In this document: positions 47,808 through 60,060 of the stretch, one piece after another
How the letters are laid out: every line of letters starts with the position of its first letter
Numbering within the stretch: the first letter of the stretch is position 1
Origin: Rhizophagus clarus
Lineage: Eukaryota; Glomeromycota; Glomeromycetes; Glomerales; Glomeraceae
Length of the DNA stretch: 64,000 nt
Direction of reading: 5' to 3'
Assembly: GCA_015698045.1 (NCBI GenBank)
Contig: BLAL01000252.1
Location: forward strand, 1 to 64,000
Program-made: the position numbers and the translations under genes
The notes under the pieces: generated by a model
What the model was told of the DNA's origin: nothing
What the model saw: the letters and a program-made list of their open reading frames with translations, nothing else
Databases searched by the model: none

Positions 47808-49625
47808 TAGAGTTCTAAATGGGTAAGGGTCAATTCAAGTTACCTATCAAGTTGACCCAAAATATTCAGGTCAGATTATCAAATTCAATATCTGGTATTA
47901 AGTCAGGTTACAGGTTTGATTTGATCTGATTGACCTATTAATTTGAAATCAATTTAATAAAAAAAATTATTATACGAGTTTCAAATAATTTAATAAAAAA
48001 AGTTCTGTGATATTTTTTAATTAATCTAATAAAAAAATGTTGCGAAACATTTTTTTAATACATCTTTAATAAAAAAATAATTGGGACTTTTTTATTTAAT
48101 CTAGTGAAAAAATGTTGTGTAATATTTTTTCGATGTATTTTTAATTAGTTTAGTAAAAAAATGTTGTGAAATGTTTTTTCAATACATCTTTAATAAAAAA
48201 ATGACTGTGACTTTTTTTAATTAGTTTAGTAGAAAAATGTCACAAAACGTTTTTTCAGTGTATATTTATTAATCAAAAAATGTTTTGCAACGTTTTTTTA
48301 ATTAATTTTGTCAAAAAACATTGCGAAATATTTTTTTAGTGTATTTTACTAATAAAAAAATATTTTGCAACATTTTTTTTTAATTAGCTTTATGAAAAAA
48401 TGTTGCAATATATTTTTTCAGTATATTTTTACTAATAAAAAAACATTTTACAACATTTTTTTAATTAACTTTATGAAAAAATATTGTGAAACATTTTTTC
48501 AGTATATTTTTATTAATAAAAAAACGGTTTGCAACATTTTTTTAATTAATTTTGTAAAAAACGCTGCAAAATATTTTTTTAGTATATATTTATTAATAAA
48601 AAAATGTTTCACAACATTTTTTTAATTAATTTTGTGAAAAACTATTGCAAAATGTTTTTTCAGTATATATTTATTAATAAAAAAATGTTGTATAACATTT
48701 TTTTTAATTAGCTTTATAAAAAAATGTTACAAAACATTTTTCAGTATATTTTACTAATAAAAAATATTTTTTAATTAATTTTGTGAAAAAACATTGCAAA
48801 ACATTTTTTCAGTATATATTTATTAATAAAAAAACATTTCATAATATTTTTTTAATTAATTTTGTGAAAAAACATTGTAAAATGTTTTTTCAGTGTATAA
48901 TTATTAATAAAAAAATGTTGTGCAATATTTTTTTAAGAAATAATTTATTTACCGCCCACGCATTGCAAATTTTATGTTTATCATTGCCATTTTAAGAAAT
49001 TTTTTATGTTTATCATTGTCATTTTAAGGGAGGTGCGGTGTATAAGCTGGTTGATCAACATAAACAATTTACAAAAAAGGAAGGATGCGTTGCAACGCAG
49101 GTGCATTAAATAAATTCACTCTTTTTTTAATTAGCTTTATAAAAAAATGTTGCAAAACGTTTTTTCAGTATATTTTTACTAATAAAAAAATGTTTTGCAA
49201 CATTTTTTTAATTAATTTTATAAAAAAATATTGTGAAATATTTTTTCATATATATTTATTAATAAAGAAACATTTCGCAACATTTTTTTTAATTAGCTTT
49301 ATAAAAAAACATTGTGAAATATTTTTTAATTAACTTTATAAAAAAACGTTACAAAATGTTTTTCCAGTATATTTTATTAATAAAAAACATTTTGTAACAT
49401 TTTTTAATAGAAAATTTAATAAAAAAATGTTTTTAAAATATTTTTTTATTTAAAATATTTGTAATAAAATTTCAGATAATCAGATTTACCTGGTTACCCA
49501 AAATAATCTGAATACTTTCAGGTCAAATGGGTCAGGTCTAGTCAGAATAAGTTACCCAACTGAAAAAATTATTTAGTTCAGGTTAACAATGTAACCTGAT
49601 CTGACCTGACCCATTCAAAACTCTA
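47808..49625. mobile_element. 1.8-kb inverted-repeat element with hairpin array
   Basis: The ends are inverted repeats starting TAGAGTTCTAAATGGGT and, on the complement of the right end, TAGAGTTTTGAATGGGT. The match extends with gaps to about 35 bp. The TAG start suggests hAT, but the flanking 8 bp (CCTACAAA and CACGGCAC) do not match, so class and exact limits are uncertain. The interior is a tandem array. Confidence 0.6.
47960..49440. repeat. tandem array of short palindromes
   Basis: About a dozen units of roughly 60-120 bp carry AAAAAATGTTGCGAAACATT-type palindromes alternating with AAAACATTTTGCAACATTTT. The arms AAAAAATGTT and AACATTTTTT could form a 10-bp hairpin stem. Spacers are TTAATTAATTTTGTG and CAGTATATATTTATTAAT. 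Some 100 bp near 48945-49110, including GCGTTGCAACGCAGGTGC, are unlike the rest. The same palindromes are found at 24000-24220. Confidence 0.75.
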
Positions 49626-50229
49626 CACGGCACTTGAATGTGATGATTGGAATCTCGTCATGATAATTGATGTAATATCTACTATGTTTACTAGTATCAA
49701 AATGGCCAAAGTATATATGGTTACACTTATGTTACTTAGAGAAATTATTCCCAAAGTGTATAAAACAGTTATCTTAATGTGATATCTTCGTATTCAGGGC
49801 CTTAACTCTACCTACAAAAAAGTAGAATTTTTTGATCACTTTTTATTAAGAGTAAAAGACATGCTTTCTTAAGAAACTAAAAAAAGAAATCATGAACCAA
49901 GTACAAGTTAATGCAAAAACTTCTGTTAAATGTACTAATACAAATTTTTACAAATCTTCAAAAAAGAAAATAATGACATGTTTAATAATAACTTTACGTG
50001 CAATTTTGTATAGGTTAATTTTCATAGAACAGCAAGTCCAGCAATAAACCCTTCCTCCTATTCTTTCTCAACAACACATTTTTTCTCAATATAATCATCC
50101 TCAATAACATGCTCTTACTTAGCAGCAGTATGATCCTCAGCTGTATAGTCTACTTCTTACTTCACTTCAGCAACAAAATCCAAATTTCAATCAACTTAAA
50201 GTAGAACAAGTAAGTATATAATTATGGAT

Positions 50230-50985
50230 TTTGTATTACCATTTAAAAGGTTTAAAATTATTTAATTTAAGTTAGAAAAGATGAAGAAAAAGAAGATGAT
50301 GGTTATGATCAATACTAAGATCATTCTGATGAAAAATCCAGAAGTAAATGAAACATAACAAGATCAAGATTTTACTTAACTATATTTAAGAAAATTTTTT
50401 GGCTTGGTCAAAAGGAAATAAAACCAAATTCTATAATGATATGGTAAAGAATGTTTTACCTAACAAGGAGGCAAATGCAATTACTAAAAGTAAATATTTA
50501 AATTTTTTAATATTTTTTTAATTTATATTAAATTATTAATATTTTTAATAATTTATATTTATTTAGGTAAACTTGCTCAATTAATAAAGAAGTACAAATC
50601 AATTAAAAAATATAACAATCAAACTGGTAATAAGAGAAAGGATTGGTACTGGTATGGTAAAATGGACATGATCTTTGAAGTACATGAAAACATAACTCTT
50701 TCTTTTCTAAAGAAACAGGTGCTATAATTGAAGAAAAAATAGTTGAGATTAAAGAAGAAAATAAAAAACAAAAATAAAAATCTAAAAATAATGTTGAAGT
50801 CATAGCTATGACAATAACTAAAATGAGTCAAACACGAGAAAGAATTTGAAAAAAAAAATGATATTAAAAAAGGAATGATTGGAAGTTGAAAAGGAAAGGT
50901 AGGTATATGAAAGAGAAAGATCAAAAATGGAATTTGAATTAAGGATAAAGGAGTTAGAATTAAAATTACAAAAAAAAGATTAATT
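50230..50985 (+). pseudogene. Harbinger Myb/SANT-like DNA-binding protein
   Basis: An exon around 50395-50490 (KFYNDMVKNVLP) is followed, after an intron GTAAAT to TTTAG, by KLAQLIKKYKSIKKYNNQTG and KDWYWYGKMDMIF (50568-50690). This is the helical Myb/SANT-like (MADF-like) pattern of the second Harbinger protein. A Lys/Glu-rich coiled-coil tail extends to about 50980. Stops interrupt the tail. Its place beside the transposase supports the call. Confidence 0.5.
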
Positions 50986-51057
50986 TCATATTTTAGATAG
51001 TATTAGTTTTTATTTTTGTTATATTTTTTTGATTAAATTTAATAAAAATACTGAACT

Positions 51058-52240
51058 TTATTGAAATAACTGGGTTGTTATTTGATTTCTTTTTAATTCT
51101 CCTGCTTTTCTTAAAGAATTTTCATTTAAATTATTAATATTATTATTTTCTTCACTAGTACTTTCATTATCACTATCACTATCATTACTATCATTATTTT
51201 CATCCAATTTATCCCAACTATTATTATTTATTTCTAAAAAATTATGCAAAATAATACACATTCAGTAAAATAAACAGCAATTACTATTTTTCTAACATTT
51301 AATTTTTTTAAACTACTGAATCTATTTTTGAATCTCCCAAATGCATTTTTTACCATAATACGATGTGATGAATGAGTAATATTGAATTGTGTTTCTAAAT
51401 TATTTACAGGATTATTAAAAGATTTAATAAGAAATGTAGATAATGAATATACAGAGTCTTCAAGTAAATAATCCCCTTTTATTAATATAGAAACATTTTG
51501 ATAAAAAAAAGAATTTCAGTATACTTTTGCATTGTGAACTGACCCTGACCATTCTATTTTATAGTCAGTAAAAACACCATAATGATCAATAACATCTTGA
51601 CATTAAATTGAATATTTTTTTTTACAATTCTAATATATTTTAGGTTGTTTTAATGGAGCAATTCCCAATATTATATGTGTACTATCTATAACTTCAATAA
51701 CATTAATAAATCCACTAATATTATTAAATTCTAAATAAACCATCCTTCTTAATTCACCTGTTGGCCATTTAACTAATTCATTTTTTAATAAAAGAATAGC
51801 AATTTTAACTCTTTTACAATATAAATATACAGTACCTTCTGAAATACCATATCTTAAGCATATACTAAAAATTTCATCTTTTGAACTTACTCTTCATAAG
51901 AAGATAGCTAATTGTAATTCAAGAGCTTGTTGTTAATTACCAGTTGGCTAAAAAATTGGATAAGATTGAATTTTTATTAAAAAATTTTGAAAACTTTGTG
52001 AATCCATTCTCATTATTTTTTTAAATCTTGTATCATCATATTTTAGAATAATTAAATGCCACCATACTTAAGATTTAGCAACATTATAAATATAAGATTC
52101 CAAATAACGAGAATCTAGCAAAGTATATAAACCAAGAAAAACTATTTCTTCATTTTTTTCAGCTTCTAATTGTTCTTCAGATACATTTACTTCATTATCA
52201 GAATTCTCAAAAACTTGATTGAAATTAATAAAATGTGTCA
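51058..52240 (-). pseudogene. PIF/Harbinger DDE transposase
   Basis: On the minus strand one finds ISEGTVYLYCKRV (helix-turn-helix-like, about 51850), LRRMVYLEFNNISGFINVIEVIDSTH with the first catalytic Asp (about 51670-51760), a block with YGVFTDYKIEWSGSVHNAK, GDYLLEDSVYSLSTFL with the second Asp (about 51430-51480), MVKNAFGRFKNRF with the Glu side lost, and CIILHNFLE near 51250. This order is that of HARBI1-like transposases (DDE_Tnp_4). An acidic Asn/Asp/Ser tail ends at 51058. In-frame TAA/TAG stops make it a pseudogene. Confidence 0.7.
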
Positions 52241-53178
52241 GTAATAAATTTTCAATATTTTACTAATATGCCATTTACAAGTAAATTATAGAATAAAGTA
52301 TTTTTTTTTGGTGTTAAAATGAGAAAAAATTTTTTTTTTGCGTTATTTTGAAGAGAAAATTTTAAATAATGATCTGATCAAAATCAAGATCAATATACTC
52401 AATTATGATTTTGATCACATATTTGGATTGGTTAATAGATTTTACAATCAAAAATCAGATCAATCAAAATTAAATAGGCCTATTATCACATCTTTTTTTA
52501 AAAATTTTATATATATATGATTATAAAAAGATATTTATTAAAATATAATTGTTCTATAATCTAATGATCAAATTTCAATGATCTTTAGCTTATTAAGTTC
52601 ATCTCATTGAAAGGAATCAGATAGTAGTAATTTTATAGTAATTGGATTAATATTGACTGAGTAATCCAATTTTAAATATCAAATCAATATATAAAATTTG
52701 TGTAATATTTAATATTTTGACTTTATTTTAATTACTATGGGATTCTAGTGATCAGATTTTAATGATCTTAGGCTCATTAAAATTGTCTTATTGAGAGAAA
52801 ACTAATAATAATAATTTTATAATGATTGGATTAATATTAACCAAAAAATTTGATTTCAAAACTCAGATCAGCATTTTTATATGTAAAATTTGCATAACAT
52901 TAAATATTTTGATTGTATTTTAATTATTGTGGGTTCTAGTGATCAGATTTTAATGATCATAGGTTTGTTGAAATTGTCTCATCAAGTGAAATCTAATGGT
53001 TATAAATCCATAATAATTGGAATAATATTAATAAAATTATTGTGATGTGAATATTTAATTAAAATTATTACAATTTATAATTCTGACTAAAATTACTAAT
53101 TTAATTATAAGATTTTATTGCGTATAGTCATATAAACTATCTTAAATATATAACTATAAAGAAAGTTAACTGTATCCA

Positions 53179-53335
53179 TAAAGTATTATTACTCATAGGA
53201 ACTACTACTAGGATAATATATTCAATGATTGCAAGATTAAGCCTCGTGTCATCAAAAAAAGTTGTATGAAATGCCTACACATTAGTATTAATGTCTCTAG
53301 ACATAGTAAAACTGTTAGAGTTACTTTACAGAAAC
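53179..53335. other. unassigned stretch with a short Cys-containing frame
   Basis: The plus strand reads CKIKPRVIKKSCMKCLHI without a stop over about 40 codons, which could be a relic of a Cys-rich protein. It is too short to name. Confidence 0.2.
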
Positions 53336-53339
53336 TTGG

Positions 53340-54300
53340 AGTTCTAAGACGACATCGATTTAATATCGATTTAAGATATTTACGATATCATAATTGAAAA
53401 TCAAATCAACATAGTTAAGTTTGAACTTAAATATGCTGATTTGATGTTGATTTGATGTTGATTTGTGATGACATCAAATCAACATCAAATTAACACATGA
53501 TTCAATATATTAATGGCATCATAGTGATATCATTAAAAGTTTAAAAAATATTAGTTTGACATCAAAACTATATTATATTAACATCAAATTGACATCTCAA
53601 AACTATTGTTTCAAATTTTAAATACCTACCCAATGTTAAATCTACATCATATCAACATCAAATTCAGTTAATACCTCAAGAATAGTATTTAAATATTAAG
53701 GCATTTACTCAACATCAAAACTATATTATTCAAACGTTACGATAACATTGCAGAAATTTTATTTAAATTTTAAAATACCTGCCCAACATTATAATGACAT
53801 CATACTGACATCAAATTAACATCTCAAAAATATTGTTCAAATATTAAGACATTTGTTCGACATCAAAACTATATTGTCCAAATATTGAGACAACATCACA
53901 GAAATATTATTTAAATTTTAAAATAGATACCCAACGTCGTAACTAAATCATACCAACATCAAATCAACACCTCAAGAATATTAAGATATCTGCTTGACAT
54001 CAAAACTATATTGTACAAACATTGAAATAACATCGCAGAAATGTTATTTAATTTTTAAAATATCTACTCAACATCATAATTACATCATACCAACATCAAA
54101 TCAACACCTCAGGAATATTATTTCAAATATTAAAATATCTGCTTGATATCAAAATTATATTGTGCAAACACTGAGACAATGTCGCAAGGATATTATTTTC
54201 AAATTAAAATATCTATCAAATGTCAAAACTATATTGTACCAATATCTTGTTTTCAATATAAAAATTATATTGTGATGACAAATCGATAATAATACAGTTT
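53340..54300. repeat. degenerate tandem region rich in ACATCAAA
   Basis: Imperfect units of about 110-150 bp contain CATCAAAACTATATTGT, ATCATACCAACATCAAATC and AATATTATTTAAATTTTAAA. There are about six copies, with no coding potential. Its style recalls the GATATC-rich region at 16225. Confidence 0.6.
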
Positions 54301-54595
54301 AATTAATACATTTTGCTATAGAATAAATGTTATTATGAAGAATAAATATTATAAAGAATAAAATATTATAAAAAATAAAATATTAAGAAGTACAAAGTAT
54401 TATAAAGAATAAAATATATGATAGATGCTAATAAATCGAAAGGACAACATCAGGAAATTTTATAGGGCGAAAAATTGCATAAGTTTACGATTTTGTAAGT
54501 TTACGAAAGTTTATGGCATAATATTTCAAAAAATTTTAAAATATTACATAAGTTTACAATTTCATAAGATTTATGTGATATTACGGTCAAAATAT

Positions 54596-57500
54596 CACTA
54601 GTCAAAAAAAGAATATTCGGCTTTAATGAAATTTGGCCTATATTCGACCAAAATTAAAATTATTCGACCTTAATTAGTAATGATCAACAATTAGACGTGT
54701 ATTTAACATGATCGAATGTATATTAAGTATTACGCGTATCATTAATTGAACATTACGCGTATTACCAATTCAATTAAAAGTTTAAATTTAAACTTTTAGC
54801 GAAACCTCCTTTATCATCCTTTCTTTTATCCTTCTTTTTTTCCTTTTATTCTTCCTTTTTCCCTCCTTCCTTTCATCCTTCCCCTATCTTCGTCCTTTCC
54901 TACCTTTCATCCTTTCCCTTACTTTGTCTTTCCCTTTCCCTTTTCTTACTTTACTTCACTTATATTTTTTGTCAAAAAAATCTGTAACGAAGCATTTCAG
55001 CTTTTCTTTCCAAATACTTTTTTGTTGAAAAATTCTTAACAAAACATTCCTTAACGTTTCAATTTTTCCTTTTAAGTAATTCTTTTGGTTTCTTTGAACG
55101 TGAAATTCCAGTAAGTTTTTGATTTTAGTTTTTCTCTTTTAATTATTTACAACTGGTTGTTTTTTCGGATCTCTTACTTGTAGCTTAGTGAGTGAAATTT
55201 TTAATTTTTTAGTTTATTTCAACAAATTTTATTAACAGTTCATTTTTTTTCCTTTGTAAATAAGATATCTGGACATGTGGAAATTTGTTAGAGATTGTTC
55301 TTTTGCAGTATTTTGGTAAGTCTTAATGATAAGTTTAATTTCTTTATTTTATTTTTAAAGAACGGTTACTAATTTCTTTTTTTTTTTGTTTTTTGTTTGT
55401 TATTCAGATATTGGACGCGTAAGAATTTGGTAAGGAGGGCTTCTTTTATTATATTTGATGACACTTCTTTGAACAAACTGCTACTTAACATTTTGGTTTT
55501 TTTTCTTTTATAGGTGAATTTATATTTTGGTAAGATATTTTTAAATAATTTTTTATTTTATTTTTAAAGAACACTATCTAATTACTTTTTTTCTTTTTTT
55601 TTGATTTGTTCTTTAGCTTTTTGGATGCTGAATCAATCTCTTATTTACTTACTACACTAATAATTATATCAACAATTAATCTATGAATTTTCATGTTAAT
55701 TAATGATACTTTTATTATACAGAACCAGATCTGCCAATCTGATTTAAAGCTTTTTCTTTTTTCAATGAAATTTCCCCCTTTTCTCTCTTCCCCTTAACCT
55801 TTTCTCTCATCTCACTTCTTTTCTTTCGTTCTTTCTCTTCCATTTCTCTTCCCTTCCTTTCTTCCTCCTTCCCTCCCCCCACAATCGACTCTCTTTCGTA
55901 AAGAATACACCAAAAATGTTTTCCAGTTTTTACGAAATATTGATAACGATATTTTGATTTTTTTCTTTTTTTAAATGACTCTTCAGTTTTCTGGAAGTGA
56001 CATATTAAAGGTTTCTTTTTTTTTTTTTAATTATTTTAACGAACGCTTATTAACAGTTTATTTTTAATTTTTTTTAAGCAGTTTCTCGGTCTTTTGGGCA
56101 TGTGGGACTTCGTTTCAGTGAGTTTTTTTCCTGTTTAGTTTACATGTTCTAACTGTTCTAACGGAATATATGCTAACCTCTTCTCTCTTTTTTTTAAATG
56201 GTTTTGGACGCATGGAATTTGGATTTTGGTAAGGAAGTCTTTCAGTTTTCGATAAGGTAGCTGGAATCAATTTTTTTTATTAATTACATTTATTTAACAA
56301 AACGTTAACGTTTCATTTATTTCTTTTTTTAGACTGTCTCTTCATACATATGGAGTTGGGTAGATTTTTTCTTGGATTATAAATTTTTGAAACACCTACT
56401 AATCTTTTGGGTTTTTTTTTAGCAGTTTGCTCTTTAGGTCTTTGAACGTGCAGATTTATGGTGAGTTTTTTTTATCGTTTTCAATTTTTTTATTTTTAAC
56501 AAATTGTTATCTAACAAATTCGTTCTTTATTTTTTTTAGGTTGCTTTCGATTCTTATTGGATGCAGATTCAAGATTTTTTTTAGGTAGGGACATATTGGG
56601 ACATGTAAGATAGTAGATTTTTGATGGGATTTTTTTCTTTTTTTTTACCAAAATTTAACAACACGTACATTTCATTTTTTTGATTCTTTTTTAGGCGACT
56701 GTTCTTCAGACTTTAGGACGCAAATGCAACTTTGAAATTTTGGTAGGTTTAAAACATTTTTAAATTTATCTTTTTTTAACAAAATGCTTATTAATGTTTC
56801 ATTTTCTTTTTTTTTAGGCAATCAGTATATCGATAGGTTATATATCGGTAAGTAAAAAATCAGATGTTTTTATTTTAACAAATTGTTATTAATGGTTCAT
56901 TTTATTTCTTTTGTAGGTCTTTTAGAATACCAAAATTCAGGTAAAGTTTCAAGTTCAAAACTTACTCTAAAAAATTCTATTTTAATTTTTTTCTTTCTTT
57001 CTATTTCTTCTAGTAAACCAGCCCAATTTTGAACTATAAACAGAATGCCAGTATTTCAGGAACCCGATTCTGACTTGGAAATACTGGAATCCAGATAAGT
57101 TTCAAAAGGTTTCCTATTTTAAACTTCTTTTAAAAGCGTTTTTATTAAGCATTTTTTTTTACAGTCTCTGATAACCTTTCTGGACAGTGTGCTTTCGAAA
57201 CTATTCTATATTAAATGGTAGGAAGTGATTCGATTCTTGGATAAATGAAATGGTGGTAAGTTTTAAATTCAATAAATTCAATGAAATTTAAAAATTTGTT
57301 AAAGAAATTTCATTTAATGTTACTTTTCTACATAGATTTTGAGACTCCTTTAGGCATATGTGAATTGTCTATTTAGTGGATTGTGTAGATGGTAGTTTTG
57401 GATGGATAGTGGATGGATGCAGATGGATGGACGATAGATGAATGATAATATATAGATAGATATTAGATAGAACTTTATATAGCATAATACATATGTAATT

Positions 57501-57801
57501 TTTTTAATACTATGTTAATAAACTATAAATTCAGAACTAAATTGATTAAAATTTGTCTCTAGTTTGACCTATTTATCAATAATATTCAGATTATATATAG
57601 TAGTTGAATATAGTTTTTTTTAGGGTCGAATAAATATGTAAAATGTCCTAATATAGGTCAAATTTTTCTTTCCGAATTTAAGACGATTGGCACCCTAAAT
57701 GCGCCAAAAAAATCGGCCACAATTTGACATAGGTTAGATCATCATTCAACCTATATTCGACCTGGTCAAATTTAGGCTGAATTATTCTTTTTCGACTAGT
57801 G
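54596..57801. mobile_element. 3.2-kb non-autonomous CACTA-type element
   Basis: The inverted ends start CACTAGTCAAAAAAAGAATA on the left and, as complement, CACTAGTCGAAAAAGAATA on the right, extending to about 26 bp. The flanking trinucleotides are TAT and TAC, a possible 3-bp duplication with one change. Subterminal ATTCGACC words recur on both sides. There is no transposase. The ends differ from the CACAGG ends of the autonomous element at 24854, so it is probably mobilised by another relative. Confidence 0.65.
55060..57350 (+). repeat. array of exon-like cassettes in the CACTA-type element
   Basis: Around fifteen units have a pyrimidine tract ending in AG, then 30-45 nt of mixed sequence (for example ATATTGGACGCGTAAGAATT at 55407, TTTCTCGGTCTTTTGGGC near 56083, CGACTGTTCTTCAGAC near 56696), then GTAAG or GTGAG, then poly-T. 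Words such as TTNGGACRYGTGG recur between units. Divergence between units is higher than in the other arrays. Confidence 0.6.
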
Positions 57802-58512
57802 TACGCCTTATTGCATCATGATCACGTGATACTGTTCTGAGCCAGAACACCCTCTGCTATATAGTATTACTAATTTTGGCCAGCATTATAATGATGCTAA
57901 CTCTGGCTGATTTTTTGGATATATGATTTTGGGATCCAACTTGGCACCATAGTAGCATCATAAAAGTGGTGAGAAACTAGTATAGTTCTATTAGTTTACC
58001 AGTTCTACTTGTCAGTTTGGATGCCAAATTATTATATCCAAAAATTTGGTCAAATTTATAGAATAGTGTTGGCCAAAATGATGGACTAGTTACAGGTTAG
58101 TGACTAGCAATTTCCCAGCAATTTCTCATTACTTTCTCACAACTTTTGAGGGATCATGTCTGGATTATTTGACTATCGGATAGTCTTCTTCCATTAATAT
58201 TTCTTCTGAAGAAGGCTACACCATACTCGAGTATATATTTAGGAGAATAAGTTTTCTGCCAATATTTTTGCGCACTTGTCTACCCTAGCTGTCATATCAT
58301 ATCCGGCTACATATCTAGATAGGTGAAGGCTTCTGCCAGTTTTTATATAATAGATTACGCAAAAGCCTTCACTTTTGAATATATATCCGGTTACCTTTAT
58401 TTTACGATTTGCTGACTAAGTTCGCTATCGCTTCTTTATTGCATCCATCGAAAAAATTATTTAAACATTTTGGAAATATATTGGAGTATATAAAGTTTTA
58501 CTTACTGACGAC
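57802..58512. other. flank upstream of the polymerase relic
   Basis: Two weakly inverted TTTTGGCCA blocks (57875 and 58072) and GAAGAATATT-like words are present. At 58170-58400 the block GTATATATTTAGGAGAATAAG and AAGCCTTCAC/GTGAAGGCTT words form short inverted matches (58325-58372). No gene was seen. Confidence 0.35.
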
Positions 58513-58933
58513 ATGCATACTCCAACTACTTCTAACCAAAAGCATAGAACCGGCCTTCTCATCTATTATAATAGCACTGGCCTCTTAACTGGTATTCCAT
58601 CACGTAATGATATTATGGCAGAATTCGATAATGGGATGACCGTTATACTTCAACAAAGCCTATCTGACAAGCAACCCATACATTTCATGCTTACTGAAGT
58701 TAGTGATAATACTTCTGAATATGTAAATGGTATCTCCTCTTATATTTTGCATATTACTGGTACTTTGATTAATGGACAAAAAGCAGTCATAAAAATTACA
58801 GGCATTAAGCTCTTCTTTGATGTCGAAGTACCTGAAGAGATGCCACTATCTACATTTAAGACCAGATTAGTAAATATATTATCCAATACTCTCAAAGGTA
58901 CATCAAAATTTGGGATTGAGAATATTAGTGCTT

Positions 58934-59864
58934 CATATGGGCTGATTTGACCACCTTTAATTAAAATATTGATTTTGTTATATTTTTATTATACAAAATA
59001 CTATACAATATACAGTAAATTGAGGGTGAGTATTAAAAAATTTTATTTAATGTTATTATACTATAATTTGGTAAATATTTCTTTTAAATTAATATAAATC
59101 TTAGCATTTACTATATATGTTAAAAATTCGTATCTCAACTTTAAACGTAAATATCTTCAGATCCAATGATCCAATCGGCAAGCTCTTTTTTCGCTCATAT
59201 AGTCCAGATCAAGGGCTTTCCAAAGAGCCTAAATTTTTAAAAAACGGATCAGTGGATCCCAAGATATTTGCATTTAAACATGTTAAAAAATTTGTACCTC
59301 AGCTTTAAACGTAAATATCTCCGGATCTAATGATCCAATCGGCAAGCTCTTTTTTCGTCTATAAAGTCCAGAACAAGAGCTTTTCAACAAGCCTAAAATT
59401 ATAGAAATCGGATCAGTGAATCTTGATATATTTGCGTTTAAAGATAGTAATACAAACTCTGACATAAAATAATTATTTTATTGTTTAAAAATATCTATTA
59501 TAATACCATCTTTTATATGATGTTTTTATTACACTTTCATAAATATTTATAGCTACTAAGACTATATAAATTTTTATTTTACTTTATATTTTATTAAAAT
59601 ATACTTACTTTTTAATAATATATGTTAAAAATTCCATATATATGAGAAATGGGTTTTTTATTAGTGAAATGGGTTTTTTCACGTCTCTTTTACATTTAAT
59701 AATTTAAGTTTTGCAAATGTAAATTTTTGTTCAACTTATTATTTAATCAAGTGATCATCAATCAGATGATTTTTTGGTATTACAAAACAATTTTGAGTAA
59801 CGAAAACTGTGAAAATCAATTTAATAACTCTTTTTAATGCAGAGTGAACAAATCAGCCCATATG
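58934..59864. mobile_element. 931-bp inverted-repeat insertion in the polymerase
   Basis: The 16-bp perfect inverted ends are CATATGGGCTGATTTG at 58934-58949 and its complement at 59849-59864. They coincide with the point where the polymerase N-terminal domain breaks off (after KFGIENISA) and where it resumes (PLQGYHTEKK). The target duplication is not clear beyond TT. There is no coding content, and the interior has two long direct repeats. The class is unknown. Confidence 0.7.
59117..59465 (+). repeat. about 170-bp direct repeat, two copies
   Basis: Both copies contain CTTTAAACGTAAATATCT, ATCCAATCGGCAAGCTCTTT and GGATCAGTG, separated by about 170 bp. They lie within the 931-bp insertion. 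Confidence 0.85.
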
Positions 59865-60060
59865 TTCCCACTTCAAGGATATCATACAGAGAAAAAATTA
59901 TATATACGTATTATTACTTGGAATCAATTTGACCAGTATAATGCGTTAAAGGCTGTTCGTGAAGTCAGTATCTGTACAGCTTCTGATGATCTAACCCCAA
60001 TATATTATTACTGCAAAGTAGCCCGTGAAAAAAGATTACCTCTTTCAAGTTGGGCAACAT

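Larger units (their letters stand above)
47588..53178. mobile_element. PIF/Harbinger transposon with a nested element
   Basis: The ends are imperfect inverted repeats. The left is TATAGTCAACTCTTTTTATAG and the right, as reverse complement, is TACAGTTAACTTTCTTTATAG (each within about 28 bp). Inside are the two genes usual for Harbinger: a Myb/SANT-like protein on the plus strand and a DDE transposase on the minus strand. A 1.8-kb inverted-repeat element (47808-49625) lies near the left end. No clear 3-bp target duplication could be fixed, so the outermost bases are uncertain. Confidence 0.65.

Noticed and set aside
49085..49333. Cys/Phe/Lys-rich open frames in the hairpin array
   Set aside because: They are produced by the repeated AAATGTTGCAAAACG units and have no independent support.
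47960..49440. CRISPR-like array
   Set aside because: Repeats and spacers are both similar from unit to unit, the setting is eukaryotic and transposon-bound, and no cas-like gene is present.
57869..58100. Possible small MITE bounded by TTTTGGCCA inverted blocks
   Set aside because: The inverted match is only about 13 bp with a 7-bp offset, and no target duplication could be found.
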